Shown here: piece after piece, positions 5,564 to 14,624 of the stretch
How the letters are laid out: the number at the start of each line of letters is the position of its first letter
Numbering within the stretch: position 1 is the stretch's first letter
Origin: CAZFOB01 sp964520325
GTDB taxonomy: Bacteria; Actinomycetota; JAICYB01
Assembly: GCA_964520325.1 (NCBI GenBank)
Contig: CAZFOB010000001.1
Location: forward strand, 248,001-312,000
Reading direction: 5' to 3'
DNA: 64,000 bases
The notes under the pieces: model-generated
The model's database searches: none
What the model was told of the DNA's origin: nothing
What the model saw: the letters and a program-made list of their open reading frames with translations, nothing else
Translations under genes and position numbers: made by a program

Positions 5564-7903
5564 TCATCCCTTGAACAGCCAATCGAGATCTTGGCCGAAC
5601 CGCCGCGCCACCTCGGTCCGCAACAGTCCGTGCTCTGGCCTGGTGAGCTTGGGATCTGATGCCACCAACGCGAAGGCGGCCTCCCGTGCCTCGACGACGA
5701 TCGGAAAGTCCTCGACGATCCGCGCGACCTTGAGGTCGGTCAGTCCGGCTTGGCGGTTGCCGAAGATCGTGCCCTCACCTCGGATGCGCAGATCCTCTTC
5801 AGCGAGCACGAAGCCGTCGTTGGAGTTCGCGATGGCTTCAAGCCGCTGCTTCGACTCATCGCTCTTCGCATCCGAGAACAGGATGCAGATCCCCCCGTAC
5901 GCCCCGCGCCCTATACGTCCGCGCAGCTGATGCAGCTGCGAGAGGCCGAACCGCTCTGCGTTCTCGATGAGCATGACGGTGGCATCGGGGATGTCGACGC
6001 CGACTTCGACGACGGTCGTCGCGATGAGGACGGAGATCTCGCCATGACGGAAACGCTCCATGACGCCGTCCTTCTCGGTGTTCTTCATCTGACCGTGGAG
6101 CAGTCCGACGCGCAGGTCGGGAAAGACCTCGGTGCGCAGACGTTCCGCCTCCGCGACCGCCGCTTTGGCTTCGAGCGAATCGGATTCGTCGACGAGCGCG
6201 CAGACGACGAAGGCGCGGCGTCCCTTTCCGACCTCGTCGCGGACGATGTCGTACGCGCGCGCCCGAGCTGAAGCCTGGTTGCCGACGACCATCGTCTTCA
6301 CCGGCTGACGTCCCGCGGGAAGCTCGTCGAGGATCGACACGTCGAGGTCGCCGTAGAGGGTGAGCGCGAGTGTGCGCGGGATCGGAGTGGCCGTCATGAT
6401 CAGCACATCGGGGTCCTCGCCCTTCTCGCGCAGAAGCATGCGCTGCGACAGACCGAAACGGTGCTGCTCGTCGACGACGGCCAGGCCGAGACGCTTGAAG
6501 ACGACATCCTCCGAGATGAGTGCGTGCGTCCCGCAGATGAGCGGGAGATCGCCGGCAGCCAGCCGCATGAGGATGTCGCGACGCCGCGCCTGCGGAACGG
6601 CATTGGTCAACAGCTCGACGTTCACACCGACCGGCTCGCACATCTCACGGATCTTCCTCGCGTGCTGTTCGGCGAGAACCTCCGTCGGCGCCATGATCGC
6701 AGCCTGTGTCCCAGACTGCGCTGCGACCATCGCCGCTTGCACCGCGACCAAGGTCTTGCCCGATCCGACATCTCCTTGGAGGAGCCGGTGCATCGGGCGC
6801 GGCTTGGCCATGTCGCGACCGATCTCGCGCATCGCACGCGACTGCGCATCGGTCGGCTTGAACGGAAGGGACGCGACGAAGCGCTTCGTCAGCTCTCCCT
6901 CAGCGTCGTGCGCGATCCCGCGCAGGTCCTCCTCCAGATGCCGCTTACGCAAGGCGAGGCCGATCTGCAGGACGAACAACTCCTCGAAGACCAACCGCCG
7001 GCGCGCGTCCGTGATCTGCGTGAGGGCTTCCGGGAAATGGACGAGCCTCGTCGCGACGTCCTTGCCGAGCAGGTTGCGCTCGACGCGCACATCCGCTGGG
7101 ATCGGATCGGGCATGCGGCCGAGCCGTTCGAATGCGGTGTGCAGCATGCGGCGCAGCTGCGTGGCCGAAACCCGCTCGGTGGCCGGATAGATCGGAACGA
7201 TGCGTCCCGTATCAACAGATTCCGCGGACGTCTTGAGCAGGTCGTACGCCGGCGCGTCCATCTGGGGCTTGCCGCGGAAGGTCTTGACCTTGCCGGAGAA
7301 CGCCGCCTCGGTACCCTCGGTCAACGTTCTTGCGCGCCAGTCCTGGTTCCACCAGGTGCAATCGATGTAACCGGTTCCGTCCGAGATCGTCACGATCGTG
7401 CGCGTGCGATTGCCCCGAGAGTGAGGGGGTGCGCCCCGACGGGACGGGATGCGATCGACCTTCGTGTTCCGGACGGTCGCGATGACCGTGGCCTCCTGTC
7501 CGAGCTTCAGCTCTCCGATCGTGCGCATGTCGCGCCGGTCGATGTAGGTCCGGGGAAGATGGTCGATGAGGTCGCCGAAGGTCTTGAGGTGAAGCGACTC
7601 GAGTCGCTCCGCGGTCTTCTCACCGACGCCGGGGAGCGTCGAGACCGGTGTGTCGAGCGGCGCCCCGCCGTCGAAGCTCCGCGGCCCCGGTGGGATGTGC
7701 GGGCTCAGCCGGTGTGCGACTTCGTCGCGTTCGTTGCGATCCTTGAGCTTGTATGACGTCAGAGCCGCCATCGCCCATGCGCGCGTGCTGCCGAGCGCGC
7801 TCGCATCTCGGTGCAAGCGCCTGAGGATCGCTGCTGCGAACCCGCCGAGCAGGCCGCGATCCTGGGAGCCGAGGGCCCGCTCGCCGTCCACCGCCTCTCG
7901 CAT
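5564..7903 (-). CDS. recG: ATP-dependent DNA helicase RecG
   Basis: The product is about 779 residues from the ATG at 7903; the frame is open further upstream but no homology is expected there. An N-terminal wedge/OB domain (L-P-G-V-G-E-K-T-A-E-R-L, then T-I-V-T-I-S-D-G-T-G) is followed by an SF2 helicase core with Walker A GDVGSGKT, the DEQH box (V-V-D-E-Q-H-R-F-G) and motif III T-A-T-P-I-P-R-T. The RecG C-terminal motif is R-I-R-G-E-G-T-I-F-G. It remodels stalled forks and branch-migrates Holliday junctions. In most actinobacteria it directly precedes rsmD; here the cassette cluster separates them. Confidence 0.97.
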   Translation of the reverse strand: MREAVDGERALGSQDRGLLGGFAAAILRRLHRDASALGSTRAWAMAALTSYKLKDRNERDEVAHRLSPHIPPGPRSFDGGAPLDTPVSTLPGVGEKTAERLESLHLKTFGDLIDHLPRTYIDRRDMRTIGELKLGQEATVIATVRNTKVDRIPSRRGAPPHSRGNRTRTIVTISDGTGYIDCTWWNQDWRARTLTEGTEAAFSGKVKTFRGKPQMDAPAYDLLKTSAESVDTGRIVPIYPATERVSATQLRRMLHTAFERLGRMPDPIPADVRVERNLLGKDVATRLVHFPEALTQITDARRRLVFEELFVLQIGLALRKRHLEEDLRGIAHDAEGELTKRFVASLPFKPTDAQSRAMREIGRDMAKPRPMHRLLQGDVGSGKTLVAVQAAMVAAQSGTQAAIMAPTEVLAEQHARKIREMCEPVGVNVELLTNAVPQARRRDILMRLAAGDLPLICGTHALISEDVVFKRLGLAVVDEQHRFGLSQRMLLREKGEDPDVLIMTATPIPRTLALTLYGDLDVSILDELPAGRQPVKTMVVGNQASARARAYDIVRDEVGKGRRAFVVCALVDESDSLEAKAAVAEAERLRTEVFPDLRVGLLHGQMKNTEKDGVMERFRHGEISVLIATTVVEVGVDIPDATVMLIENAERFGLSQLHQLRGRIGRGAYGGICILFSDAKSDESKQRLEAIANSNDGFVLAEEDLRIRGEGTIFGNRQAGLTDLKVARIVEDFPIVVEAREAAFALVASDPKLTRPEHGLLRTEVARRFGQDLDWLFKG

Positions 7904-7950
7904 CGCTCCAGCGTATTCATGCGCCGGACATACGCGACCGATGGTCCGCC

Positions 7951-7989
7951 CGTGTCTCTTGGCCGTGTCTCTTGGCCGTGTCTCTTGGC
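7951..7989. repeat. 13-bp tandem repeat, three perfect copies
   Basis: CGTGTCTCTTGGC is repeated three times without a mismatch, in the divergent gap between recG (start 7903) and the SCO6745-family gene (start 8003). The array ends 13 bp before the latter start, so copy number would change promoter or leader spacing. Similar short perfect arrays occur at three other intergenic sites in this window. Confidence 0.9.
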
Positions 7990-8002
7990 TACCATCGTGG
8001 CC

Positions 8003-8836
8003 ATGGAGCCGAACGTCGCTCGCAAGACCTGGCGAACCCTCGAGGTCTACCACGGAGCCATCTACTTCGTACCCGAGGCTCGCGACGCATACGCCGCGAT
8101 CGGGGTCACCGATCGGATGATGGGTTACTTCGGCTCACGGGCGGCACCGCTCGGCCGCGTGCCCGCAGAGGTCGTGATCTCGACGTTCTTCAACTTTCAC
8201 CCCAAGCTGGTCAGCGACCGGATACCGGCGGTTTGGAACATCGTCACCCCCGACCAGATCCTCGGAGCGCGTTTCTCCGCTGCCGACGCCATGCTCCGGC
8301 GCATCCTCGGCACGGCCATCGACTCTCCGGAGATGGCGGAGGCCGCCCGGCTCGCGCGGAGTGCGGCCGAGCAGTGCACACCCGATGGACGCACGCTCTA
8401 CGCCGGACACGCATCGCTGAACTGGCCCAGCCAGCCGCACCTGGCGCTGTGGCACGCGATCACGCTTCTTCGCGAGTACCGCGGCGACGGACACATCGCC
8501 GCCATGACCGCCGAGGGCTTGGACGGGTGCGAGGCCCTCGTGACGCACGCCGCTTCGGGCGACGTTCCGGCGGCAACGCTGAAGACCTCCCGGCAATGGC
8601 CGGACGACGAATGGAACGCCGCGGTGGAACGTTTGCGGTCGCGTGGTTGGATCGTGAGCGAGTCCGAGTTCACACCGGAGGGCGCTGAGCACCGCGAGTG
8701 GATCGAGACCCGCACCGACGAGCTCGCCTTGCCCCCGTGGGAGGCCATCGGTGAGATCGGATGCAGCAGGCTCCGCGAGCTGGTGCGTCCATACAGCCGG
8801 ACGATCGTGGAATCCGGCGAGCTCGCGTTCCGGTAA
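8003..8836 (+). CDS. SCO6745 family protein
   Basis: The 277-residue product starts at the ATG of M-E-P-N-V-A-R-K-T-W-R, consistent with the SCO6745 family of actinobacterial proteins, which begin with a helical A-R-x-x-W/L-E-x-x-H segment. Features seen are Y-F-x-x-E-A-R near residue 30, a P-A-E-V-V-I-S-T-F-F-N-F segment, and L-N-W-P near residue 140. The family often has a winged-helix-like C-terminus (here the S-R-G-W-I region) and no established biochemical role. It is divergent from recG across a gap with a 13-bp tandem repeat. Confidence 0.7.
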   Translation: MEPNVARKTWRTLEVYHGAIYFVPEARDAYAAIGVTDRMMGYFGSRAAPLGRVPAEVVISTFFNFHPKLVSDRIPAVWNIVTPDQILGARFSAADAMLRRILGTAIDSPEMAEAARLARSAAEQCTPDGRTLYAGHASLNWPSQPHLALWHAITLLREYRGDGHIAAMTAEGLDGCEALVTHAASGDVPAATLKTSRQWPDDEWNAAVERLRSRGWIVSESEFTPEGAEHREWIETRTDELALPPWEAIGEIGCSRLRELVRPYSRTIVESGELAFR

Positions 8837-8840
8837 CCAT

Positions 8841-8884
8841 CCACCGGGCCCCTGAACCCAGGCCGCCGGGACCCTGAACCCAGG
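8841..8884. repeat. 22-bp direct duplication
   Basis: Two adjacent 22-bp units (8841-8862 and 8863-8884), identical at 20 of 22 positions, share the core CCCTGAACCCAGG. They fill the gap between the SCO6745-family gene and the copper-monooxygenase-like gene, just ahead of its ribosome site. Confidence 0.8.
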
Positions 8885-8934
8885 CCACACTGGAGTAAGC
8901 TGCACAGAAGCTCTCAACGAAGTTGGGGGACAGC

Positions 8935-10689
8935 GTGCGCAAGACGTCCACGCAAGGCGGACTCGAGCTCGGAACCGCACTGGCCGCCGTCGTCGGCATC
9001 CTCGCCTGCGGCGCCGGCATCCTTCACCTCCTCGCCTCCCGCGACCATCTCGAGCACGCACCCATCGCAGCGTCGTTCGTCCTCCTCGGTCTGGCGCAGT
9101 TCGCGTGGGGCGCACTCGTGGCCTGGCGGAGATCTCCGCGGGTGCTGGCGCTCGGCGCGCTCGGCAGTCTCGCTGTTGTTGCGGTATGGGTTCTCTCGCG
9201 CACCATGGGCATACCGATCATGGACGCCATCTCGCAGGCCGAGCCCATCGGGATCGCCGATGCGACGGCGACCTTCTTCGAGCTCATGGCCGCCGCGGGG
9301 GCCGGGATGCTGCTCGTACTTCCCGCGGCAGCGCTCACGTCGCACCTCGCACGGGCGCGCGCACAGCGTTTCGTGGCGAGCAGCGGTGCGATCGCTCTGC
9401 TGCTGACGGTTCCGGCGTTCGTCGTCCCAAGCCATTCGCACGGAGAAGGCGGGGGCGAGGGTCTGAGTTCAACTCACGCTCACGGGGCCGGCGATCTGGC
9501 AACCGCTGCCGATGATCATCTACACGATGTGACCGCCGTCAACGACGTCGCACATACGGACATGAACGGACACCCCCACGGGGAGGCACCTGGGCCTGAG
9601 ACAACAACGGAGACGGCAGCTGCTCCATCGCACGCGCACGACGGCACGGTTGCGGCTGCGGCTCGTCCACACGCTAAAGATGCGCAGCACGAGCATGGCC
9701 AAACGCCCCCGGCGGCAGAAGACACGTCGCAGACGTCCGCGGCGCCCCCCATGCCCAAGCCACGAGGCAAGGTCACGACGATGCGCTACGGGCCTTTCGT
9801 GCTGCCGGCGGCGGCAAACGGCGGCAACGACCACCGCAACCAGATCCTCCCGGCGATCCTTCCGCCCTGCGTGAACTGTCTCGTCACGTCGATGACTCCG
9901 GACCTCGTCTACGCCGACGGAAGCCCGGCCAACATGGATACCGGCCCGATGCTCCATCACTCGGTGCTCTTCGACACCCTCACGAACGACCCGACGTGCG
10001 GACGCGGTGACAGTACGGTCGGATTCATCGGTCACCGCGTCTTCGCAGCCGGCAACGAGCGGACGCCGATGATCCTGCCCGAGGGCTACGCGGTTCCGAT
10101 CGCCTCACCGTGGTGGGCCGGGGTCTTCGAGATCATGAACGACGCCCCTTCGGTCAACGTCGTGTTCTTCGAGTTGACGGTCACCTATCTTCCGGGCGCC
10201 GACACATCGGTCAAGCCCGTCACTCCGGTGTGGCTCGACGTCGACAACTGCGGCGACTCGCAGTTCGCGATCCCCAAGGGCGAGTCGGTGACGAAGTGGA
10301 AGTGGACGTCGAACATCACCGGACGCATCGTCGCCGCAGGCGGCCACGTCCACGACGGCGGGATCTCGATCACGCTCTCCAACGCGACGCGAGGCGATCG
10401 GATGTGCACCTCGCTCGCCGGCTACGGAACCAAGCCCGCGTACATGGGCTCGGTCGAGTCGATGTCGATCTGTCCGTACGACCGGATCGGCGTGGTGAAA
10501 GCGGGTGAAGATCTGCAGCTCGATACCTACTACAACTCGATGGCGGCGGCGCCTGACGTGATGGGGATCATGATCGCCTACGTCTACGAGACCGATGACC
10601 TCAGCGGTGGTTCGGCGCCGCCCGCGGCATACACCGCGCCTCCCCCGAACGACGCACCACCACCGCAATCGCACGCCCACGGCCACTAA
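8935..10689 (+). CDS. Membrane protein with His-rich linker and C-terminal copper type II monooxygenase-like domain
   Basis: The 584-residue product has three parts. Residues about 1-165 hold four or five hydrophobic membrane helices. Residues about 165-255 form a His/Ala-rich linker with repeated H-x-H units (HSHGE, THAHG, HPHGE, SHAHDG, HEHGQ). Residues about 270-565 form a soluble beta-rich domain with the pair L-H-H-S-V (His341-342) and G-H-V-H-D-G-G (His471, His473). HH followed by HxH is the copper-ligand pattern of the PHM-type ascorbate-dependent monooxygenase fold. An exported, copper-handling or copper-dependent enzyme is plausible. The GTG start follows GGGGGA at 8926; a TTG at 8923 is an alternative. 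No reaction can be assigned. Confidence 0.6.
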   Translation: MRKTSTQGGLELGTALAAVVGILACGAGILHLLASRDHLEHAPIAASFVLLGLAQFAWGALVAWRRSPRVLALGALGSLAVVAVWVLSRTMGIPIMDAISQAEPIGIADATATFFELMAAAGAGMLLVLPAAALTSHLARARAQRFVASSGAIALLLTVPAFVVPSHSHGEGGGEGLSSTHAHGAGDLATAADDHLHDVTAVNDVAHTDMNGHPHGEAPGPETTTETAAAPSHAHDGTVAAAARPHAKDAQHEHGQTPPAAEDTSQTSAAPPMPKPRGKVTTMRYGPFVLPAAANGGNDHRNQILPAILPPCVNCLVTSMTPDLVYADGSPANMDTGPMLHHSVLFDTLTNDPTCGRGDSTVGFIGHRVFAAGNERTPMILPEGYAVPIASPWWAGVFEIMNDAPSVNVVFFELTVTYLPGADTSVKPVTPVWLDVDNCGDSQFAIPKGESVTKWKWTSNITGRIVAAGGHVHDGGISITLSNATRGDRMCTSLAGYGTKPAYMGSVESMSICPYDRIGVVKAGEDLQLDTYYNSMAAAPDVMGIMIAYVYETDDLSGGSAPPAAYTAPPPNDAPPPQSHAHGH

Positions 10690-10698
10690 GCGCAACCG

Positions 10699-12552
10699 CT
10701 ACGCGAGGCTCTCCTCCCAGGCCTCGTGCAAACGAGCCCAGCGTCCGTTCTGCCGCAGCAACTCGATCGGTGAGCCGTCCTCAACGACGCTTCCTTCGTC
10801 GATCACGAGCACCCGGTCGGCGGTCTCGACGGTGGCCAGGCGGTGCGCGATGATGAACGCCGTGCGATCTTGCAGCACGACCTCGAGTGCCTGCTGGATC
10901 AGCCGCTCCGACGGCATGTCGATAGAGGACGTCGCCTCGTCGAAGATGATCACCGCGGGGTCGGCAAGGAACGCGCGAGCGAGCGCAACGAGCTGGCGCT
11001 GGCCGGCCGATAGGCGTCCGCCTCGCTTGCGGATGTCGCTGTCGTAGCCCTCGGGGAGCCGCTCGATGAAGGCGTGCGCACCGACGACGTGCGACGCACG
11101 CTCGATCTGCTCGCGCGTCGCAGCGGGGTTGCCGAACGCGATGTTGTCGGCCACCGACCCGGAGAACAGGAAGTTCTCTTGGGTGACCATGATGATCGCC
11201 TTGCGCAACTCGCTGCTCGGTAGATCGCGAAGATCGACGCCGTCGATGGACACACTTCCCGTGTTCGGGTCGTAGAAGCGCGCCACGAGGCGCGCGATCG
11301 TCGACTTTCCGGCCCCCGTCGGACCGACAAGCGCGACGGTCTGTCCAGCAGGCACGTCGAGCGTGACGTGCTCGAGGATGTTCTTGTCGCGGTAGCCGAA
11401 GGTCAGATCAGCGAAGTCGATGCGCCCGCCCCACGAGCAACGCCTGACCGCGCGCTCGGGAGCCGGCTCCGGCACCGACGGCTGCTCGGCCAGGAGTCCC
11501 GAGAGCTTCTCCAGCGATGCTCCCGCGGCCTGAAAGATGTTGTAGACCTGGCTGAGCTCCTGGATGGGGTGGAAGAAGTTGCGGGTGAACAACAGGAAAG
11601 ATACGAGCACGCCGAGCTTCATCGAGCCGTTGGACACGCGAAGACCTCCGACCAGGAGCACCGCGAACGTCGCCACCTCACCGAGGAGGCCGGTACCAGG
11701 GCCGTAGATCGACTGGGCGCGGATCGCGTCCATGTTGGCGTCGCGGTAGCGCGCGTCGATCTCCTCGAAGATCTCCTGGTTGCGCGGCTCGCGCCGGAAC
11801 GCGTGCACTGCACGCACCCCGCCGAGCGTCTCCGTGAACTGGATGTACACGAGGGTGACGGCTTCGCGCACGCGCCGGTAAAGCACCTCGGACCGGTTGC
11901 GGAACCACCACGAGAGCAAGAATACGAAGGGGAAGATCGCGAGCGTGACGACGGCGAGCGGAACATCGAGCACGAAGAGCAGCACGATGATCCCGCACAC
12001 TTGAAGAACGGCCCACGGCAGATCGATGAGCCCCGTCAGGAACAGCTCGGCGATCGCGTCCATGTCGTTGCCGAGGCGCGACATGATCCTGCCCGTCGTG
12101 TACTTCTCGTAGAAGGCGATCGAGAGCTTCTGGAAGTGGTCGTAGATGCGCATACGAAGGTCGAAGAGCACGCGCTCCCCAACCAGTCCGATGTACGCGA
12201 GAAACCCGCGCAGCGTCACGGCCTCGATCACCTGGACGACGAAGAACAGGGCGATGATCACGTAGAGATTCGTGAGCGTGCCGCCCGGTTGCAGCGCCGG
12301 CGTGATGCCGTCGTCGATGGCGCGACCGACGACGTATGGGGTCGCGAGTCCCGCAAGAGAGTGGAGGATGACGAGCAACGACCCCGCGATCAGCCGCCGG
12401 CGCTCGGAACGCACCAGCTCTGCCAGCAGTCGGAGGCTGCGTCGCCGCATGAAGGCGGACAGACTGCCGGTAGCGTCCTCTTCCTCTTCGTCGACTGCGA
12501 TACCTCTCCACACGTCGGCGGGGGCGGGGGTCGTCTCGTTTGGGGCGCTCAC
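10699..12552 (-). CDS. ABC exporter, catalytically complete half (TMD-NBD)
   Basis: The 617-residue type IV ABC exporter has six membrane helices (about 55-330) and a nucleotide-binding domain with Walker A G-P-T-G-A-G-K-S-T, signature L-S-A-G-Q-R-Q (A in place of the first G) and Walker B V-I-I-F-D-E-A-T-S-S with the catalytic Glu. It overlaps the upstream transporter gene by 4 bp (ATGA), and the partner has a degenerate site, so the two form a heterodimer of the BmrCD/TM287-288 type. The substrate (drug or lipid) is unknown. It converges on the gene to the left with only 9 bp between stops. Confidence 0.93.
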   Translation of the reverse strand: MSAPNETTPAPADVWRGIAVDEEEEDATGSLSAFMRRRSLRLLAELVRSERRRLIAGSLLVILHSLAGLATPYVVGRAIDDGITPALQPGGTLTNLYVIIALFFVVQVIEAVTLRGFLAYIGLVGERVLFDLRMRIYDHFQKLSIAFYEKYTTGRIMSRLGNDMDAIAELFLTGLIDLPWAVLQVCGIIVLLFVLDVPLAVVTLAIFPFVFLLSWWFRNRSEVLYRRVREAVTLVYIQFTETLGGVRAVHAFRREPRNQEIFEEIDARYRDANMDAIRAQSIYGPGTGLLGEVATFAVLLVGGLRVSNGSMKLGVLVSFLLFTRNFFHPIQELSQVYNIFQAAGASLEKLSGLLAEQPSVPEPAPERAVRRCSWGGRIDFADLTFGYRDKNILEHVTLDVPAGQTVALVGPTGAGKSTIARLVARFYDPNTGSVSIDGVDLRDLPSSELRKAIIMVTQENFLFSGSVADNIAFGNPAATREQIERASHVVGAHAFIERLPEGYDSDIRKRGGRLSAGQRQLVALARAFLADPAVIIFDEATSSIDMPSERLIQQALEVVLQDRTAFIIAHRLATVETADRVLVIDEGSVVEDGSPIELLRQNGRWARLHEAWEESLA

Positions 12553-14357
12553 GTGCTCACCCCCTCGAGCTCGCGTTCGGGACCTTCGACATCAGCCGCG
12601 AGCACGCGGCGGTAGAGAGGCTCGCTCGCCAGCAGGTCGTGGTGGGTTCCCGTCGACAGCACCCGTCCCTCGTGTATGAGCGCCACGCGATCGGCGATCA
12701 ACAACGTCGACGGACGATGTGCGATGAGCAGCGCCGTGCTGTCGACGAGCGTTTCGCGCAGAGCAGTTTCGATGGCGGCCTCCGTGTGGACGTCGACCGA
12801 GGACAGCGGGTTGTCGAGCACGAGGATGCGCGGACGTCCGATCACCGCGCGCGCGAGTGCGACGCGCTGGCGTTGTCCGCCGGAGAGCGAGTGTCCCTGC
12901 TCCCCCACCCGCGTGTCGAGGCCCCAAGGGAGCTCGCTGACGAATCCATCGGCTTGCGCAGCGGCCAGGGCAGCCCACACTTCGGTGTCGTCGGCGTCCG
13001 GCTTGCCCATGAGCACGTTCTCTCGGATGGAGACCGAGAACAGGATCGGGTCCTCGAAGGCGATCGTCGCGTGCGAGCGCAACGAATCGACCGTGATCGT
13101 CCTGATGTCGTGCCCGTCGAGGCAGACCGATCCGGACGTCGGGTCGTAGAACCGGGACACAAGCGCGGCCACAGTGCTCTTTCCGCTACCGGTCATCCCA
13201 ACGAGGGCCAGCGTCTCACCGCTGTGGATGTGCAAGTCGAACCCGCGCAGAACGAGAGACTCCGACTCCGGGTACTTGAACCACACGTTGTCGAAACGGA
13301 TCTCACCGCGACAGTCGACGAGCGCAACGGCGCCGGGTGCATCGGCGATGTCGGGAGGCGTGTCCAGCAGCTCGTAGACACGGGACGCTCCCGCCGAAGC
13401 TTCCTGTCCCATGGCGATGATCCATCCGATCTCGCGCACCGGCCACACGAGCATCTGCTGGTACAGGACGAACTGCGTGAGCGCGCCGACCGTGATACCG
13501 CCGTCCACGACGCGCCGGCCACCCACGAGCAGGATCGCCACGAAGCTCAAGCCGAGGAGCAAGACGTCGAGGAACCAGAGGTTCTTCCGTGCGAGCACGC
13601 CGCGCAGGTTCGTCTGGAAGAGCTTGTCGGCTTGCGCGCGGAAGAGCGCCGACCGTTCCGGCATCCTGCCGAACGCCTTGATGACGCGCACACCGGTTGC
13701 CGATTCCTCGACGATCGTCGTGAGGTCACCCTGCTGGTCCTGGGACTTGCGCGAGATCTCGTGGTACAGACGCGAGAAGCGGTAGCTCACGAGGATCACC
13801 GGCGAGCAGAACAGGATCGCCGTCAGCGCGAGCGCTGCATCGATGCGGATCAGCTGGACGAGGACGAGCGAGAACTGCATGCCCATCTGGAACAGGAAGA
13901 TCAAGCCGAACCCGATGAACCGACGGATGCGTGAGATGTCGCTCACGGCACGCGAGACAAGGTCACCCGACTGCCATCCGTCGTGGAAGTCGACGGACAA
14001 CGACTGCAAGTGCTTGTACACGCGGTTGCGGATGTCGTACTCGAGGCCGAGGGCGATCCGTCCGGAGATGCGGCGGCGCGTAAACGCCAGGGCAGGCCAG
14101 AACAGCCCGAGACCGAGAACGACTAGGGCGTAGGGAACCAGGCGCTCGCGCATGCCGCCCTCGAGCACCTCGTCGACGAACCTCTTGATGACCTCTGGGG
14201 AAGCCACTTGCGCCGTCAGCACCCCAGCCGACACAGCAATGGCCAAGACGAACTGCCACCGGTAGGGCCGAACATGGGGGAGAAGACGTCGCAGGGCCCC
14301 CGCCGAGCGCGTCTCCCGCGCGCTCGGAGGGCCAGGTCTATGGACCTTGTCCTCCAT
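12549..14357 (-). CDS. ABC exporter, degenerate half (TMD-NBD)
   Basis: About 602 residues from the ATG at 14357 (M-E-D-K-V-H-R-P-G), with six membrane helices and an NBD. Walker A is G-M-T-G-S-G-K-S-T and the signature L-S-G-G-Q-R-Q-R is canonical. Walker B reads I-L-V-L-D-N-P-L-S-S, with Asn where the catalytic Glu should be. That is the signature of the degenerate subunit in heterodimeric exporters. It is translated first and overlaps its partner by 4 bp. Upstream codons from 14516 are open but include the 14-bp intergenic repeat and are unlikely to be translated. Confidence 0.92.
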   Translation of the reverse strand: MEDKVHRPGPPSARETRSAGALRRLLPHVRPYRWQFVLAIAVSAGVLTAQVASPEVIKRFVDEVLEGGMRERLVPYALVVLGLGLFWPALAFTRRRISGRIALGLEYDIRNRVYKHLQSLSVDFHDGWQSGDLVSRAVSDISRIRRFIGFGLIFLFQMGMQFSLVLVQLIRIDAALALTAILFCSPVILVSYRFSRLYHEISRKSQDQQGDLTTIVEESATGVRVIKAFGRMPERSALFRAQADKLFQTNLRGVLARKNLWFLDVLLLGLSFVAILLVGGRRVVDGGITVGALTQFVLYQQMLVWPVREIGWIIAMGQEASAGASRVYELLDTPPDIADAPGAVALVDCRGEIRFDNVWFKYPESESLVLRGFDLHIHSGETLALVGMTGSGKSTVAALVSRFYDPTSGSVCLDGHDIRTITVDSLRSHATIAFEDPILFSVSIRENVLMGKPDADDTEVWAALAAAQADGFVSELPWGLDTRVGEQGHSLSGGQRQRVALARAVIGRPRILVLDNPLSSVDVHTEAAIETALRETLVDSTALLIAHRPSTLLIADRVALIHEGRVLSTGTHHDLLASEPLYRRVLAADVEGPERELEGVST

Positions 14358-14445
14358 TAAGGACCCCCCGCCTCGACATTCTCTCGACACCCCCGCAAGT
14401 GGAGAGAGTCCACGATGATACACGTGGGATAACGACAGCGCTAGG

Positions 14446-14487
14446 GCCACGCATTCGAAGCCACGCATTCGAAGCCACGCATTCGAA
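14446..14487. repeat. 14-bp tandem repeat, three perfect copies
   Basis: GCCACGCATTCGAA occurs three times in direct tandem, each containing the palindrome TTCGAA, about 90 bp upstream of the ABC exporter operon start. The 267-bp gap from 14358 to 14624 contains no gene I can support. The position and the palindrome inside each unit would suit a regulator-binding array, but slippage expansion explains it equally well. Confidence 0.9.
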
Positions 14488-14624
14488 GGTGGACTTCGCG
14501 TTCGCACCGAGCACACACTTGCTCAGGGCGCCAGGGACAAATGGGATGAGCGACAGGACCTGCACACCGCCGAGCCCGACGACACTCCGGAGCCCACCGA
14601 GGCCCACTCCGCCAACGGCTAGCG

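Noticed and set aside
6461..7756. 431-codon plus-strand frame inside recG
   Set aside because: Fully contained antisense to a conserved helicase; high Arg/Asp/Leu content typical of shadow frames; no recognisable motif.
10690..10698. Bidirectional terminator between the copper-domain gene and the ABC exporter
   Set aside because: Nine bases between stops leave no room for a stem-loop, and none is evident inside the gene ends.
11368..13934. Two overlapping plus-strand frames of over 400 codons across the ABC exporter genes
   Set aside because: Their protein sequences are extremely rich in E/R/H/D without domains, as expected for the complement of ABC transporter codons.
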